64,000 nt of DNA from Undaria pinnatifida (taxonomy: Eukaryota; Sar; Phaeophyceae; Laminariales; Alariaceae). How positions within the stretch are numbered: the stretch's first letter is position 1; each line of letters begins with the position of its first letter. Where the stretch lies: NCBI GenBank assembly GCA_012845835.1, contig JABAKD010000019.1, positions 12,541,344-12,605,343 on the forward strand, given 5' to 3'. Of the stretch, positions 22,740 to 32,461 are shown piece after piece. A program made the translations under genes and the position numbers. The notes beneath the pieces were generated by a model, which did not search any database, was not told the DNA's origin, and saw nothing but the letters and a program-made list of their open reading frames with translations.

Positions 22740-24468
22740 TCAAAGGTCGTCGTCAGAGTCAGGCGCGAGGGCAGCGAAGCCGACTGCGCTCTCGACCTTG
22801 AGCTTCTTTTCCGCCGACTCCTGCTCCTTCTTGAGGTAGTTCTTGTGGCGCTTGTCCTGGGAGCCGAAGACCAGGCGAAGGAAGTCCTTGCGCTTCTTGC
22901 GGGCGCACGTGTAGTGCAGGCGAGTCCCCAGGGGAGCGCTGGAGAGCAGGACGTCGCCCTCCTTGATGACAGGGTCGGCCTGCACGCACGTGGTGCACTC
23001 TTTTCCGATCTGCGCGGAAGAGAACAAAAAACAGGAACGGAGGAGGAAACAAATTTTGAAACAAAATTAGACTTGTTGCGCGGAGCAAAACACTCACTCG
23101 AAAATATAGTAGCTGCAACACAAACGGGAAACAATACATGCACGTTTTTTGCAAGCATTCTGCTCTACCGTGCGGCTGTCTAGTTCTTGCACAACCACTC
23201 ACACAGAAAATAAAAAGAGGGAAAACACCTTCTGTTCTGTATAATACTGGGAGGGAAAAAAAAATAAACGACTTCTGCATGCTGCACACATGTTGTATGA
23301 ACACATACATAGCAGCGTTGTTGTTGCGAACGTAGAACACGGTCGTACGGAGACAGCATGCAGAACTTGAAAAAAAAAAAAAAGTGGGAGGATCGAACCT
23401 GACGCTAATCACACGGCATCATGCAGGCACGCAGAAATGCAGTAATTTATAGGATCACTTGGATCACGCCAGAAAAAAACGGTGTGAGGAGGATAGAACC
23501 GGGGTCGGGGTGCGCACCACGATTCGTCGTATTCTATGAACACATTGCTTGTTGTGTTGCTCATTTCAACGCCAAACACGGGGCTGGAGGAAAACGCAGG
23601 AGAAAAAGAAACAACGACGGTGTAAAGATCGAATCGGGGTGACACCGCGAGCATACAGAAACTGAGACACGAGGAAAAAGCAGGTGAATACTGATGCTTA
23701 GTACTTGCATAGAGAAAAACACTCACACAAAAAATAAAACAGGGACAACACACACTCTCTGTTCCGTGAACGCTCATTACGCATAATACTTTGAGGTGAC
23801 AAAAATGAAAACAAAATTACTCCATGCATGCTGCACACATGTTGCGAACGTACAACACAGTGCGCAGACAGCATGCAGAAATTGAGACAAAAAAAAACTT
23901 GAGGATCGAACCTGGGATATAACCACAGGAGTAAAAAACCAGGAGTAAAAATGTTGGAGTATGTTGTATTTTATACGGTACAGAGTAAAAGAAAGAAAAA
24001 ACGCGTGAGGCGGATAGAACCGGGGTGCGCAGCAAGATTCATCTAACCCTACCAATACAGGACTGCTGTTGTTGCTAAATTTAACGCTTAACACGGGGCT
24101 GGAGGAAAACACGGGGAAAAAAAACGTTGGTGACACCATCAATCAGCAGGAAAATCCAGTGGGGTGCGTTACACTCCTCGTTCTTCTCTGTCAGACGTCA
24201 GGTTTGTTTGTAAATGCACCTTCCAACACACACACATATATTTGAAACAGCACTGGACACACTTCATCATGCCACGTCACATAAAAACAAAAACAACGGC
24301 GGGATACACGTGACGCGATGAAGCCAGACGCCTGTTCCCAATAGAAGGGAAAACATACAATAGATAGTGTACTCACGTCCTTGACAGCAGCGTTGCAGGC
24401 GAAGGCCGCGTTGTCCGTGCCTTTGGCCTTGTCCAGCAGGCAGTTCCTGAGGTGCTGGTTCGTGAACT
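22740..24468 (-). CDS. Zinc-finger protein of Helitron unit 1, exons 2 and 3
   Basis: Two minus-strand exons join in frame. Exon 24377-24468 follows a CTGCTGCACAG acceptor and ends at a GTGAGT donor. Exon 22740-23009 follows CTTCCGCGCAG and ends at the stop. Exon 2 supplies the H-x3-C half of a finger (QHLRNC). Exon 3 carries a PARP-type-like finger, C-x2-C, VIKEGDVLL, then H-x2-C (HYTC), followed by a Lys/Glu-rich helix and an acidic DSDDDL end. No matching first exon lies upstream on this strand. The phase-1 exon with the missing C-x2-C half is on the plus strand at 25022-25472. Joined, the pieces would encode about 270 aa, against 259 aa for the collinear gene of unit 2. The role is unknown; DNA binding for the Helitron is a guess. 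The intron (23010-24376) is AT-rich with two related blocks. Confidence 0.7.
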
Positions 24469-25021
24469 CTGTGCAGCAGGGGAATGGGACGACAAAACAG
24501 AAAGGGCGTTGGTTGGTTGCAGCGGGATCTTTTGATAAAGATTTGTATGAGCGTCATGCATCTGAGCGTGCTGACGCGCACAGAAATGAGAGAGAGCAGC
24601 GAAAACGACAGAAGCAGTTGAACAAAAAAAAGTCATAGTTCAACAGAAAATCGTCATATGCCAGCTACGAGCACTGCTGTAAGGCACAGCTGTAAGGCAC
24701 AGCTATGCGCAGCTGTGTTGACACGAGCGTCCGTACAGGAGCACCCGGTTCTGTATGCAAAATCTGGGGCCGGAACTGTTGGTGGTGTGTTTTGCAGGGG
24801 GAGCTGTTTCCGTGTACAGAAAGCTGATGATGTCGATTAAGATCGGCAGAACCCAGCTGAGTTTTGCGGGAACTTTTGCGGGAAAAGAGGCGTTTGAGGT
24901 CAAGATCTTTGGTTCAAAGATCTGTGTTCAAACCTAGAGCGCCTCGCGCTGCCCCTCTCTCTCACAACCCTCACACGCTCTCGTTCCTGACCGACAAACC
25001 ATACACCGAACAGCTTCGAGC

Positions 25022-25472
25022 ATGGCCCGCACGCCCCGCACCCCTGCACTCCCCGCAACTCCCCCGGCCGCTTCAGCTACTGCTGCTGCTGCTTCCACTG
25101 GTGGGGGTCCTTCGTCCCCTCCTGCTCCCCGTTCTACGGCAGAATCCCCTCCCTCGGCCCCTGTCAAGGACAAGCCCATTTCCTCCTTCGCCGACTACAA
25201 GGAGAAGTGGAACACGCCTGCGACTGCGAAGACGACCAAGCTCGAGTTCGACGAGGAGCTCCGCTGCAACCGCCCTTCCTGCCCCTTCACCCTCGTGCAG
25301 TTCATTCCCCCCGGAACCAACCCGCAGACCGGTGTGACCTTCGCCGTCTGCCGCTCTGGGAGCTGCGCTGGAGGCGGCACTATCCTGAGGTACTCCGCCA
25401 AGTGCTGCGCCTGCCACGGTACCATCCCGGAAGGGACAGTGTGCCTGTCTATCAAGACGGACTACGACAACA
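25022..25472 (+). CDS. First exon of the unit 1 zinc-finger gene, inverted relative to the rest
   Basis: The ATG at 25022 opens a 150-codon exon ending in AACA before a GTGAGT donor (phase 1). It encodes a Pro/Ala/Ser-rich N-terminus (1-50), a four-cysteine cluster (C82, C87, C110, C115) and CCACHGTIPEG (128-138), the first half of a PARP-type-like finger. It corresponds to exon 1 of the gene at 37484-40936, which has the same cysteine order and the same intron phase. No plausible plus-strand continuation is seen downstream. The exon needed to complete the finger lies 550 bp away on the minus strand, beginning in the matching phase. Codon use is GC-rich and the frame is intact. It could also be a separate divergent gene whose next exon I missed. 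Confidence 0.65.
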
Positions 25473-25890
25473 GTGAGTAGTTGACTAAGTTCGTTCAATG
25501 TTGCGTGTTATTCTCATGCGTTTGTTCATGCATCTGTTCGTTTCTGTTTTATTCGCTGCTTCGCGCAATTTTCAACCGGACTGCACATACAAACATGTTG
25601 TCACACCAGTCTTTTTTTCAAGCTACCCAGAGTACGATGGTTGTACATGCACGGGTAATTTAGGGTGACGTGTCTCGGCCTATGGTTTTCGGCTGATGTA
25701 TGTGTCGATCTGTTGTCCGCACACTGCAGAAAAACATAGCTGTGCAGGTCTGCTAGAGCAGCGACGTTTCATTACGGCCCACAGGACTTGGTGAATTCAC
25801 GGCTACGACAGCAGCAGCAGTAGCAGCAGTCGTCGCAATGGTCGTCCTGCGATTCTTTGACAACCTACACAGCACAGAGCGGGGGCTCTG

Positions 25891-26540
25891 AGCAGTGTGT
25901 AGGCCTGTGCCTCTCGGCAGTGTGCTTAGCTTTAGCTAGGGGCATTTTTTGTTCAACTATACCCTGCTGGAGTTGCTGTAAACGTGTTCAACCAAAAGAG
26001 GCAGCTGCTGTTTTTCTGACGTGTTTTTGGACTGTTGAGCCAACAGCCCGCCAACAGCCCGCCGACAGCCCACGGAAGCGGAAAGAAAAATGACAGTCCT
26101 GCGCCAGATTTTGTATATAGCCTGTTACAGCAGCTGTGCAGCAGCTGTGCCTGCTCTCAGTGCAGTGTGCTCAAAACGTGTTATTGTTCTAAATTACTGC
26201 TGCTGCAACTGCCGACAGCTGCTGCTGACGTAGCACAGCAACAGCAGTGCTGAACTGGTGGCCCTGTACAGACGCCCGTGTCAACATAGCTGTGCAGGTC
26301 TGCTCCTCTCAGCAGTGTGTAGGCCTGTGCCTCTCGGCAGTGTGCTTAGCTCTAGCTAGGGGCATTTTTTGTTCAACTATACCCTGCTGGAGTTGCTGTA
26401 AACGTGTTCAACCAAAAGAGGCGGCTGCTGTTTTTCTGACGTGTTTTTGGACTGTTGAGCCAACAGCCCGCCAACAGCCCGCCGACAGCCCACGGAAGCG
26501 GAAAGAAAAATGACAGTCCTGCGCCAGATTTTGTATATAG
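25891..26540. repeat. 230-bp direct repeat pair
   Basis: 25891-26120 and 26311-26540 are almost identical (offset 420 bp), starting AGCAGTGTGTAGGCCTGTG and ending GCCAGATTTTGTATATAG. The spacer is rich in CAGCAG/CAGCTG. Each copy opens a 70-90-codon frame, but no recognised motif or splice structure supports a gene. The position, just beyond the inverted exon, is notable. Confidence 0.85.
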
Positions 26541-26746
26541 ACATACGTATGTGCAACGTGTATCACTGCTGTTTCGAAGTTTTTTCACCACACATCGTAG
26601 CAGTAGTAGCAGAGCTCGTTTCAAGAGGAGGCATAGGCACGGACACTGGTCGAGCTGGATGTATTATAGATGGGTGATGGGTGAAAATTTAAATATCGTC
26701 GATTTAATGTGAAGAATGCGCACATAGAGAACGACGAATGCCATTC

Positions 26747-26876
26747 TCCTAGGCCAGCCAACCCACGGAGGCCGTAGATTTTAGAAACTAACAAACATAA
26801 AGATGGTATAATAGCAAATCATCACTATTTAATCTAACATTTTTCGCTGATTTTTCGTGGGTTGGGCTCGCCTTGG
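26747..26876. mobile_element. Foldback MITE with GGCCAACCCACG-type ends, copy 1
   Basis: The left end AGGCCAGCCAACCCACG pairs with the right end CGTGGGTTGGGCTCGCCTT. A second copy with better inverted repeats lies at 52375-52487. Flanks to the right of both copies are also similar (GACACTCG/GACATTCG, CGGTAC). Confidence 0.65.
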
Positions 26877-27916
26877 AATAAGACACTCGACGGCTTCGGT
26901 ACTATTCTTAATACGTTTTCCTACCCAACTCGTACCCAACCAAAAAAGTTGTTTTCTCGCGAACACCCCAGTGCCACCATTTTAGACGGTATCATTATCA
27001 GTACTCTGTCGTACCTACTCTGTGATCGCCGTTGGGTCTCGCATTGTTCTATCAATTAATTCGCCATGCGTTCTACTCCGCATCTACACATATATATATG
27101 CCACTCCAGCTCGGGCAATACGTTAGTTGCCGTCGGCCATCGCTACATGCCACCTCATGACGTATAGCTACCTAAAAAAAAGTGATAGGTAATACGGTAA
27201 AATCTTCTTCTGGCAAGAGCGCGCGGCAGTACAAGTATGAGGCATCGTGTTGCGCGCGTGACATGGATCTGCGTACTACACGCTGCGTCTCGGAAGCGTT
27301 TGTTAACCCTACAGCCCGGGCTGCTTCGGAGCCGACGCTGTAGTCATGTCACTTTCATTTTAGGCATTTTACCGCCACCGTAACTTGAAACCAGAAAAGA
27401 GGGGACGCCAGCAGGGTGCCCCCTTATTTTTTCGCGAAAGCCTTCTGATGTTACTTGGAGAATGGGCAGGGTTAGTCCACTCCTCCGTGGTTTGTCGTCG
27501 ATACCCGACAGCGGCACGACAAGCGCGAGGAGGTTTGAAAGAATAGAAAACAGGTTACCAAAACTGTTGTGTTGATGGTACGAATGAAGCTACGTCGCAC
27601 TCTTTTTTTTTTGTGGGGGGGGGGGGCTCATCCCATCTATTGTGTTCGCAGTTTTTCTATCTCCTTCTCCCTCCCTAGACGTAACTCAGGGGTCACTAAG
27701 TAGGCTCTTCTCCCCCCTCCCCGCTACGGTACGCATCTTCATTTTTATCGCGAAAACTTTTCAGCACGTTCTTCCCTCGTCAACTCACGTCTAATTAGGC
27801 CATGATACCACAGGAATCCCAAAGAGTTGATACGCCATGCTCAGCGGCAAGCGCCACACTAAATCCTATATATAGTAGTGGTCCACCACTAAGGCGGTGG
27901 TTTGTCTAACTTGGGG
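26877..27916. other. No gene recognised
   Basis: A short T/G homopolymer run is at 27602-27627. Around 27640-27790 blocks like CGCTACGGTACGCATC and TTTATCGCGAAAAC resemble 11930-12000, so an old dispersed repeat is likely. No coding signal is visible. Confidence 0.45.
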
Positions 27917-28494
27917 GAACAAAAAATGTCGGAATCGTTACATTTTTTTTCAGCATCGTGATATTTGTCAGGAATCTTGATTTTTCAGGTCACGATGTGT
28001 GCCGAAAAAAACACGAATCATGACATTTTTTTTTCTAGACGTTTCCAAAGCGATTCATGATCGCGATCCGTGACAAATGTCACACCTCTCGAAAACACGA
28101 AAACACGCCTGATCAAGACACACAAAAACCACTCTGCACCCCATCTCCACCGAGAGAGATAGAGGATATCCAAGGCCGGTGGGGGCATATATGGGGCCTG
28201 GCATACCCTGCTAAGCACGATGATTGCGAGGAAAGGCGTGGTACTGCGGACGATGAGCAACTGCCACAGGAAACGCTGAAACGTCTGTGGCGCTTTGAGT
28301 GTAAACGTCACGAACCGTGATACATCATATTTTATCGTTAGGAATGAAATGTCAGGATTCGTGATATTTTATAGAATTATTCAGACGTTGACGTCAGCTG
28401 TGAGTTCGACGAATTTAAGGGTCGATACTCATCTTTGCAAGCTGCGTTGTTTTTTACACCTAAAAGTCACGATTCCTGACATTTGTTTTTGTTC
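27917..28494. mobile_element. Candidate TIR element with nested 57-bp repeat
   Basis: The left end GAACAAAAAATGTCGGAATC and the reverse complement of the right end (GAACAAAAACAAATGTCAGG) form imperfect terminal inverted repeats over about 25 bp. Variants of GTCAGGAATCGTGA recur inside. A copy of the 57-bp repeat (28391-28447) sits within it. Frames of 80-97 codons are open inside but match nothing I know, so it is probably non-autonomous. Confidence 0.45.
28391..28447 (-). repeat. 57-bp dispersed repeat, copy 4
   Basis: Starts ACGTCAGCTGTGAGTTCGAC and ends TTTGCAAGCTGCGT, close to consensus. Confidence 0.8.
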
Positions 28495-28686
28495 GGTAGG
28501 AACGACCCTGAAGAGCAATATGACCGCCTCATAGGGGGAAGCCGCCTTGTTCATTCAGAGATTTTTGTGCAGTTCCCCAGTCGCGCCAAGCGATTACGCC
28601 CGCCTTGTATCGGGATACCCGCCTTACTTGAACCGCCTTATCGCAGGACCCCTACTACTGTACGATAGACTTTTTTTTTTTTTTCT

Positions 28687-28977
28687 CACACATTTACTTT
28701 CCAGCTTCTGGACAAGCCGTGGTCACAGGTGTCGTCCCTTCTCCCCCCCGGTTCTTGCCTTTAATTTTTATCGCGCATAGGGTTCAGCAATCCCACTGCT
28801 CGTCGATTTTTCATCGAGTGTTGCTAACTCACGCTCTCGCGCTTTCCGCGAGTCAATTTGTCCCCCAAGAAAAAGTCCCCACGAATTTATACGAGTATGC
28901 ACTCGGGGGGATTCGAACTCACGAAACTGACCTATACCAGGCTCGAGGATAACCTGATACGCCACAGGGGCGACCGG
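28687..28977 (-). mobile_element. tRNA-derived SINE, copy 2
   Basis: Same orientation and nearly the same sequence as 16337-16630, with box-A-like and box-B (GTTCGAATCCC) elements on the minus strand. A T-rich stretch lies at its far end on the plus strand (28670-28685), i.e. A-rich on the sense strand. Confidence 0.7.
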
Positions 28978-28982
28978 TTCTG

Positions 28983-29375
28983 TTGAAGCCTGGCGTAATA
29001 TTTAAGGTTTCCACCATTGCTCCGAGCAGGCGTTTTTCATTGTGGGGAGCATATACTTGTGTATTGTGCCCAAATAGCTCTCACAGCAAGCAGTGTGCGT
29101 TCTTCACATTAAACTCCCACCCATCTACGTCTAGCGCATCTAGCGCCCGTGCCAGCGCTTCCTATAGAGACGAGGTCTGCTACTGCTGTGGTCGCAAACT
29201 ACGAGGCAGATATACGCATCGCAAATACAGCAAGGTGGTTTGGCCATGCAATGCCAACGCAATGGACACGCGGGCACTAGTTAATGTGTGTTGCTGCTGT
29301 GTCGCGTTAATAATTTGGGGGGTTTCTCTTGCCCACCAACAAGAACCGCCAATAGAGTACTCAGGGCAACGCTAA
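28983..29375 (+). other. Unrecognised 130-codon open frame
   Basis: An ATG frame next to the SINE contains EVCYCCGRKLRGRY, a short Cys-rich patch, then a hydrophobic stretch (VNVCCCCVALIIWGVSL). I see no splice sites or homology that make it a gene. It is recorded because it is one of few frames here that does not arise from a simple repeat. Confidence 0.15.
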
Positions 29376-29507
29376 AACCTTCGTATTGCCACACCATCCT
29401 TTGACATTGATATTAATAGATAGTTTATTTATTGGATTGTGGTGTAGCGCGCGACGGCCCAATGCTGAGCGCTTTTGTCTTCGTCTTATTTCTCGCGAAT
29501 GTCCCAA

Positions 29508-29540
29508 AACTTTATTTTTCCCCATCCGCCGGAGGATAAA
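29508..29540 (+). mobile_element. 5'-truncated retroposon fragment (3' end only)
   Basis: CTTTATTTTTCCCCATCCGC, then CGGAGGAT plus poly(A): exactly the 3' end of the retroposon at 14766-15052, without its body. A similar 3'-only piece, reversed, is at 39650-39690. Confidence 0.75.
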
Positions 29541-29689
29541 AAAAGTCCTCCGAAATAGTGAGCATCGGTTTCGTATTTCTCGATAGATCTTTGCTTATTT
29601 TCTTGCTCGTAGGCCCATGCTGGAGTAACCCGTATACTATTGCTGTAGGACGGAATGAGTCGAAGCTTGTCCGGCAGTTAAGATTTACG

Positions 29690-30160
29690 GAAGGATATGT
29701 TTACGCTCTACGGCAGGATATTCGATTTACATCGGAACGGCATCATATCTTATGCGTTAATATTATCGGAGGGAGAAAAAAAACAATTAAGTTAGGATTG
29801 ATATCGGAACGGCATCGGCGCTATTTTGTCGTAAGGCCAAAATATGCTCATAATTATAATATTATTGTTGCTATGATCATTACAATTTATACCGTAATGT
29901 TGAGGATTAAGGTAGACTCAGCTATAACACGCGAGGTATATACGGAGTATATCGTAGGGAAAGGAAATAGTACTCACTTGTAGATAAAAGGAGAAGATGT
30001 GGGGAGAGGAAATGGGCAAATGGTTGGCGGAAGATACCACTGCATTATAGTGCGATCATTCGCCTTCAGAATAGGTGCTACTGCTGCTTTATGGAAGGAT
30101 ATTCGATTTGTATCGAAAAGGCATCTACGCTACATTGTCGGAGGGCAAAAATAATAATAA
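29690..30160 (+). repeat. Dispersed repeat with internal repeats
   Basis: GGATATTCGATTTACATCGGAACGGCATC-like blocks recur near 29718, 29800 and 30097. The reverse complement of 29870-30160 is found at 48745-48960, so it is a dispersed family. The open frame across it is probably not a gene. Confidence 0.6.
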
Positions 30161-30179
30161 TGTACAAGGGCTCCGCTGC

Positions 30180-30201
30180 GCGGGCGGCTATCGCCGCCCG
30201 C
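30180..30201. other. GC-rich hairpin, candidate 3' terminus of Helitron unit 2
   Basis: A perfect 9-bp stem GCGGGCGGC / GCCGCCCGC with a TATC loop sits in AT-rich surroundings. In minus-strand orientation it lies downstream of the transposase and satellite, followed by GCAGCGGAGCCCTTG. Helitron 3' ends typically carry such a GC-rich hairpin about 10-15 bases from the terminus. No target-site junction can be shown from one copy. Confidence 0.4.
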
Positions 30202-30269
30202 TACGCTCGCGCAAGAAAAGGGGCCGAATAGATGCACGACGTGGTGCAATTAGCGACTTGAAAATGCCA

Positions 30270-32110
30270 AGAGATAGAAGGGAAAGCATTGTGAAGTTGA
30301 CACGTACTCGAAAAACACTCAGGACAGAAGACACAGTGCATCATAAAAAAATATGTATGGCGGAGGCATAAACATATGTATCACAGAAGAAACGATGGTG
30401 TTGAAAATTTGAATTATTGCAAACGGAAACAACGACAACGTCGTTTTGATCACGGATGGTCGTTGAAAAACACAAAAACACGAACGGAGGGCGTTGCCGT
30501 GTAAACCGTCAACACATGTACGTGTAACACTTGAAGAACGAAAGCCACTTACTCTATATAAAATGCGCCGTGCAACATATCGTCGTCCCAAACGCCGAAA
30601 ACTTCCGTCAGGTTCAAGATGGGCATGCAGACGCAAGCTAGTTACCGAAAAAAAAATGCTGTGCAAACGCAAGGAGGGTCGCAATAAAAGTTGCCGCGTC
30701 CGTTGAAAAGCACAAAGAAAAGCGAAATCCACCGAGATATAAAACCGGCCGTGCGACATAAATCCCGGCATGTGAATGCGGTAGGAAAAGACGAACTCAA
30801 TTACGTATAAAAACAACAGTATTCCCATCGCCTTGCATCATGACGAGGAAAAGCGTGCGATCGAAGACAAAAGGCAAAAGCTACTTAATTAGTCGCCGTG
30901 CATCATCACGAGGATGTGCGTGTGGAGACGACAACAGACGAAAGCTAATTCTAAAGCTATTTACTTGAAAAAAAAAAAAAACACTGCAATACAATCGTTG
31001 TGCATGACCACCGGCATGTGAATGCGGTAGATAAAGACGGCAGCAACGTATAAAATCCGCCGTGCAACATCACCATCGCCTTGAATCATCACGAGGAACT
31101 GCGTGTGGTGGAAGAAAAAGATGAAGGCAAAAGCGCACAAAATCCGCCTTGCAACAGTACCATCGCCTTGCATCACCACGAGGAAGAGCGTGCGGTCAAA
31201 GACAAAAGGCGGAATCTACTTAATTACTCGCCCTGCATCGTCACGAGGATGTGCGTGTGGAGACGACATCAGACGAAAGCTAAATCTAAAGCTATTTAAT
31301 TTTAAATCCGATCAAAAGCACAAAAGACGAAATTCACCAAGACACAAAACTGGTCGTGCGACATGACCATAGCCGTGCATTGTGATTCGGAGGAGGATGT
31401 GGTGGCGAGAGCTACATAAAAAGTGGATGTGCAACATCACGCCCAACTTGTAATAACACCGGCCGTGCATGATCACAATGATGTGACCGTAGCAAGAACA
31501 CAAAAGTGGAAAGTGCACTCGCCACAACACTTGTGAGCATGACTACCACCACTTGAATGCGGTAGGAAATGACGAAAGGAAACATGTATAAAAGTCACCG
31601 ACGAAAGGTCATTGTAAAGCTATTTACTTATAAAATCCGGCGCACATCATGTGCTGAAGCATCAAGTATAAAGCTAGTTCAATGTAAAACCGGCCGTGCA
31701 ACATGAGCATCGCTGTGAAGCATCACTGAAAGGTGCATGCGGTAGAGCACACAACACGAAACGCACTTCATTACTTGCTGCGCATCACGACGACCACGTG
31801 CGTGCGGAGACTGCAACATACGAAAGCTACTTACATATAAAACCTGGTGTACAATATGCCCATCGCCGCGGCATCATCTGCAGGTGGAAAAGCATGAAAG
31901 ACTCAAGTTATTTACTTACAAAACCCGCCGCGCATCACCACCATGCGTGTGTGGTGAGAGCATGTGGTGGAGAAAAAATTGCGAACGCTACTTAACCCCG
32001 CGGTGCCATCATTGAACAGACCAAAGCTATGTACTTACGAAAATCGCTGCGCGTCACCACCAAGCGGGTGTGGCGAGAGCATAAAAAATCGCCAGCTTAC
32101 TAGCGATAAG
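30270..32110. repeat. Degenerate satellite 3' of the unit 2 transposase
   Basis: About 20 diverged units of roughly 75-100 bp. Typical pieces are TATAAAATCCGCCGTGCAAC, CATCACGAGGATGTGCGTG and AAAGCTATTTACTTA. A higher-order copy of about 325 bp is clear: 30828-30960 and 31155-31310 are near-identical. Short frames appear on both strands but no gene. The array lies between the transposase stop and the 30180 hairpin, so it may be a subterminal part of the element. Confidence 0.8.
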
Positions 32111-32461
32111 GTGAAGGACACTTGTCACATTTATGCCCTCTATTAGACGCAGCGCAGACCTCTGTCGACGACACTTAACCCGCACAACGTTTGTCGGGCA
32201 GGACGAAGCCGAATGGGCAGAAACCCAATCACACGTCTCCTGGAAGGCCGCGGGAATCTTTTCCCGGGTCTCAGCGTCATCGAAAATTGAGCTTGTAGGC
32301 GCACAAATTTCTTTGGCTTTGCCGGAGATGTCGGCAGGAAGCCAGGCAGGCGGCGCGGCTCAGATAAACGCAGAAGAATGCGCTTCATGTGGACGAGCCA
32401 GCCTGAAAGAAGGCCGTAAGAAACACGGCGTAACAAAAGCAGTAGCGTAAGAGGAAACTTG
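32111..32461. other. Unique stretch between satellite and transposase stop
   Basis: About 350 bases with a 105-codon frame on plus (32133-32450) and a 97-codon frame on minus. Neither shows a recognised motif. It is likely the 3' untranslated part of the minus-strand transposase gene. Confidence 0.4.

Noticed and set aside
32133-32450. A separate gene downstream of the unit 2 transposase
   Set aside because: Frames on both strands are of similar length and lack motifs; it reads more like 3' untranslated sequence.
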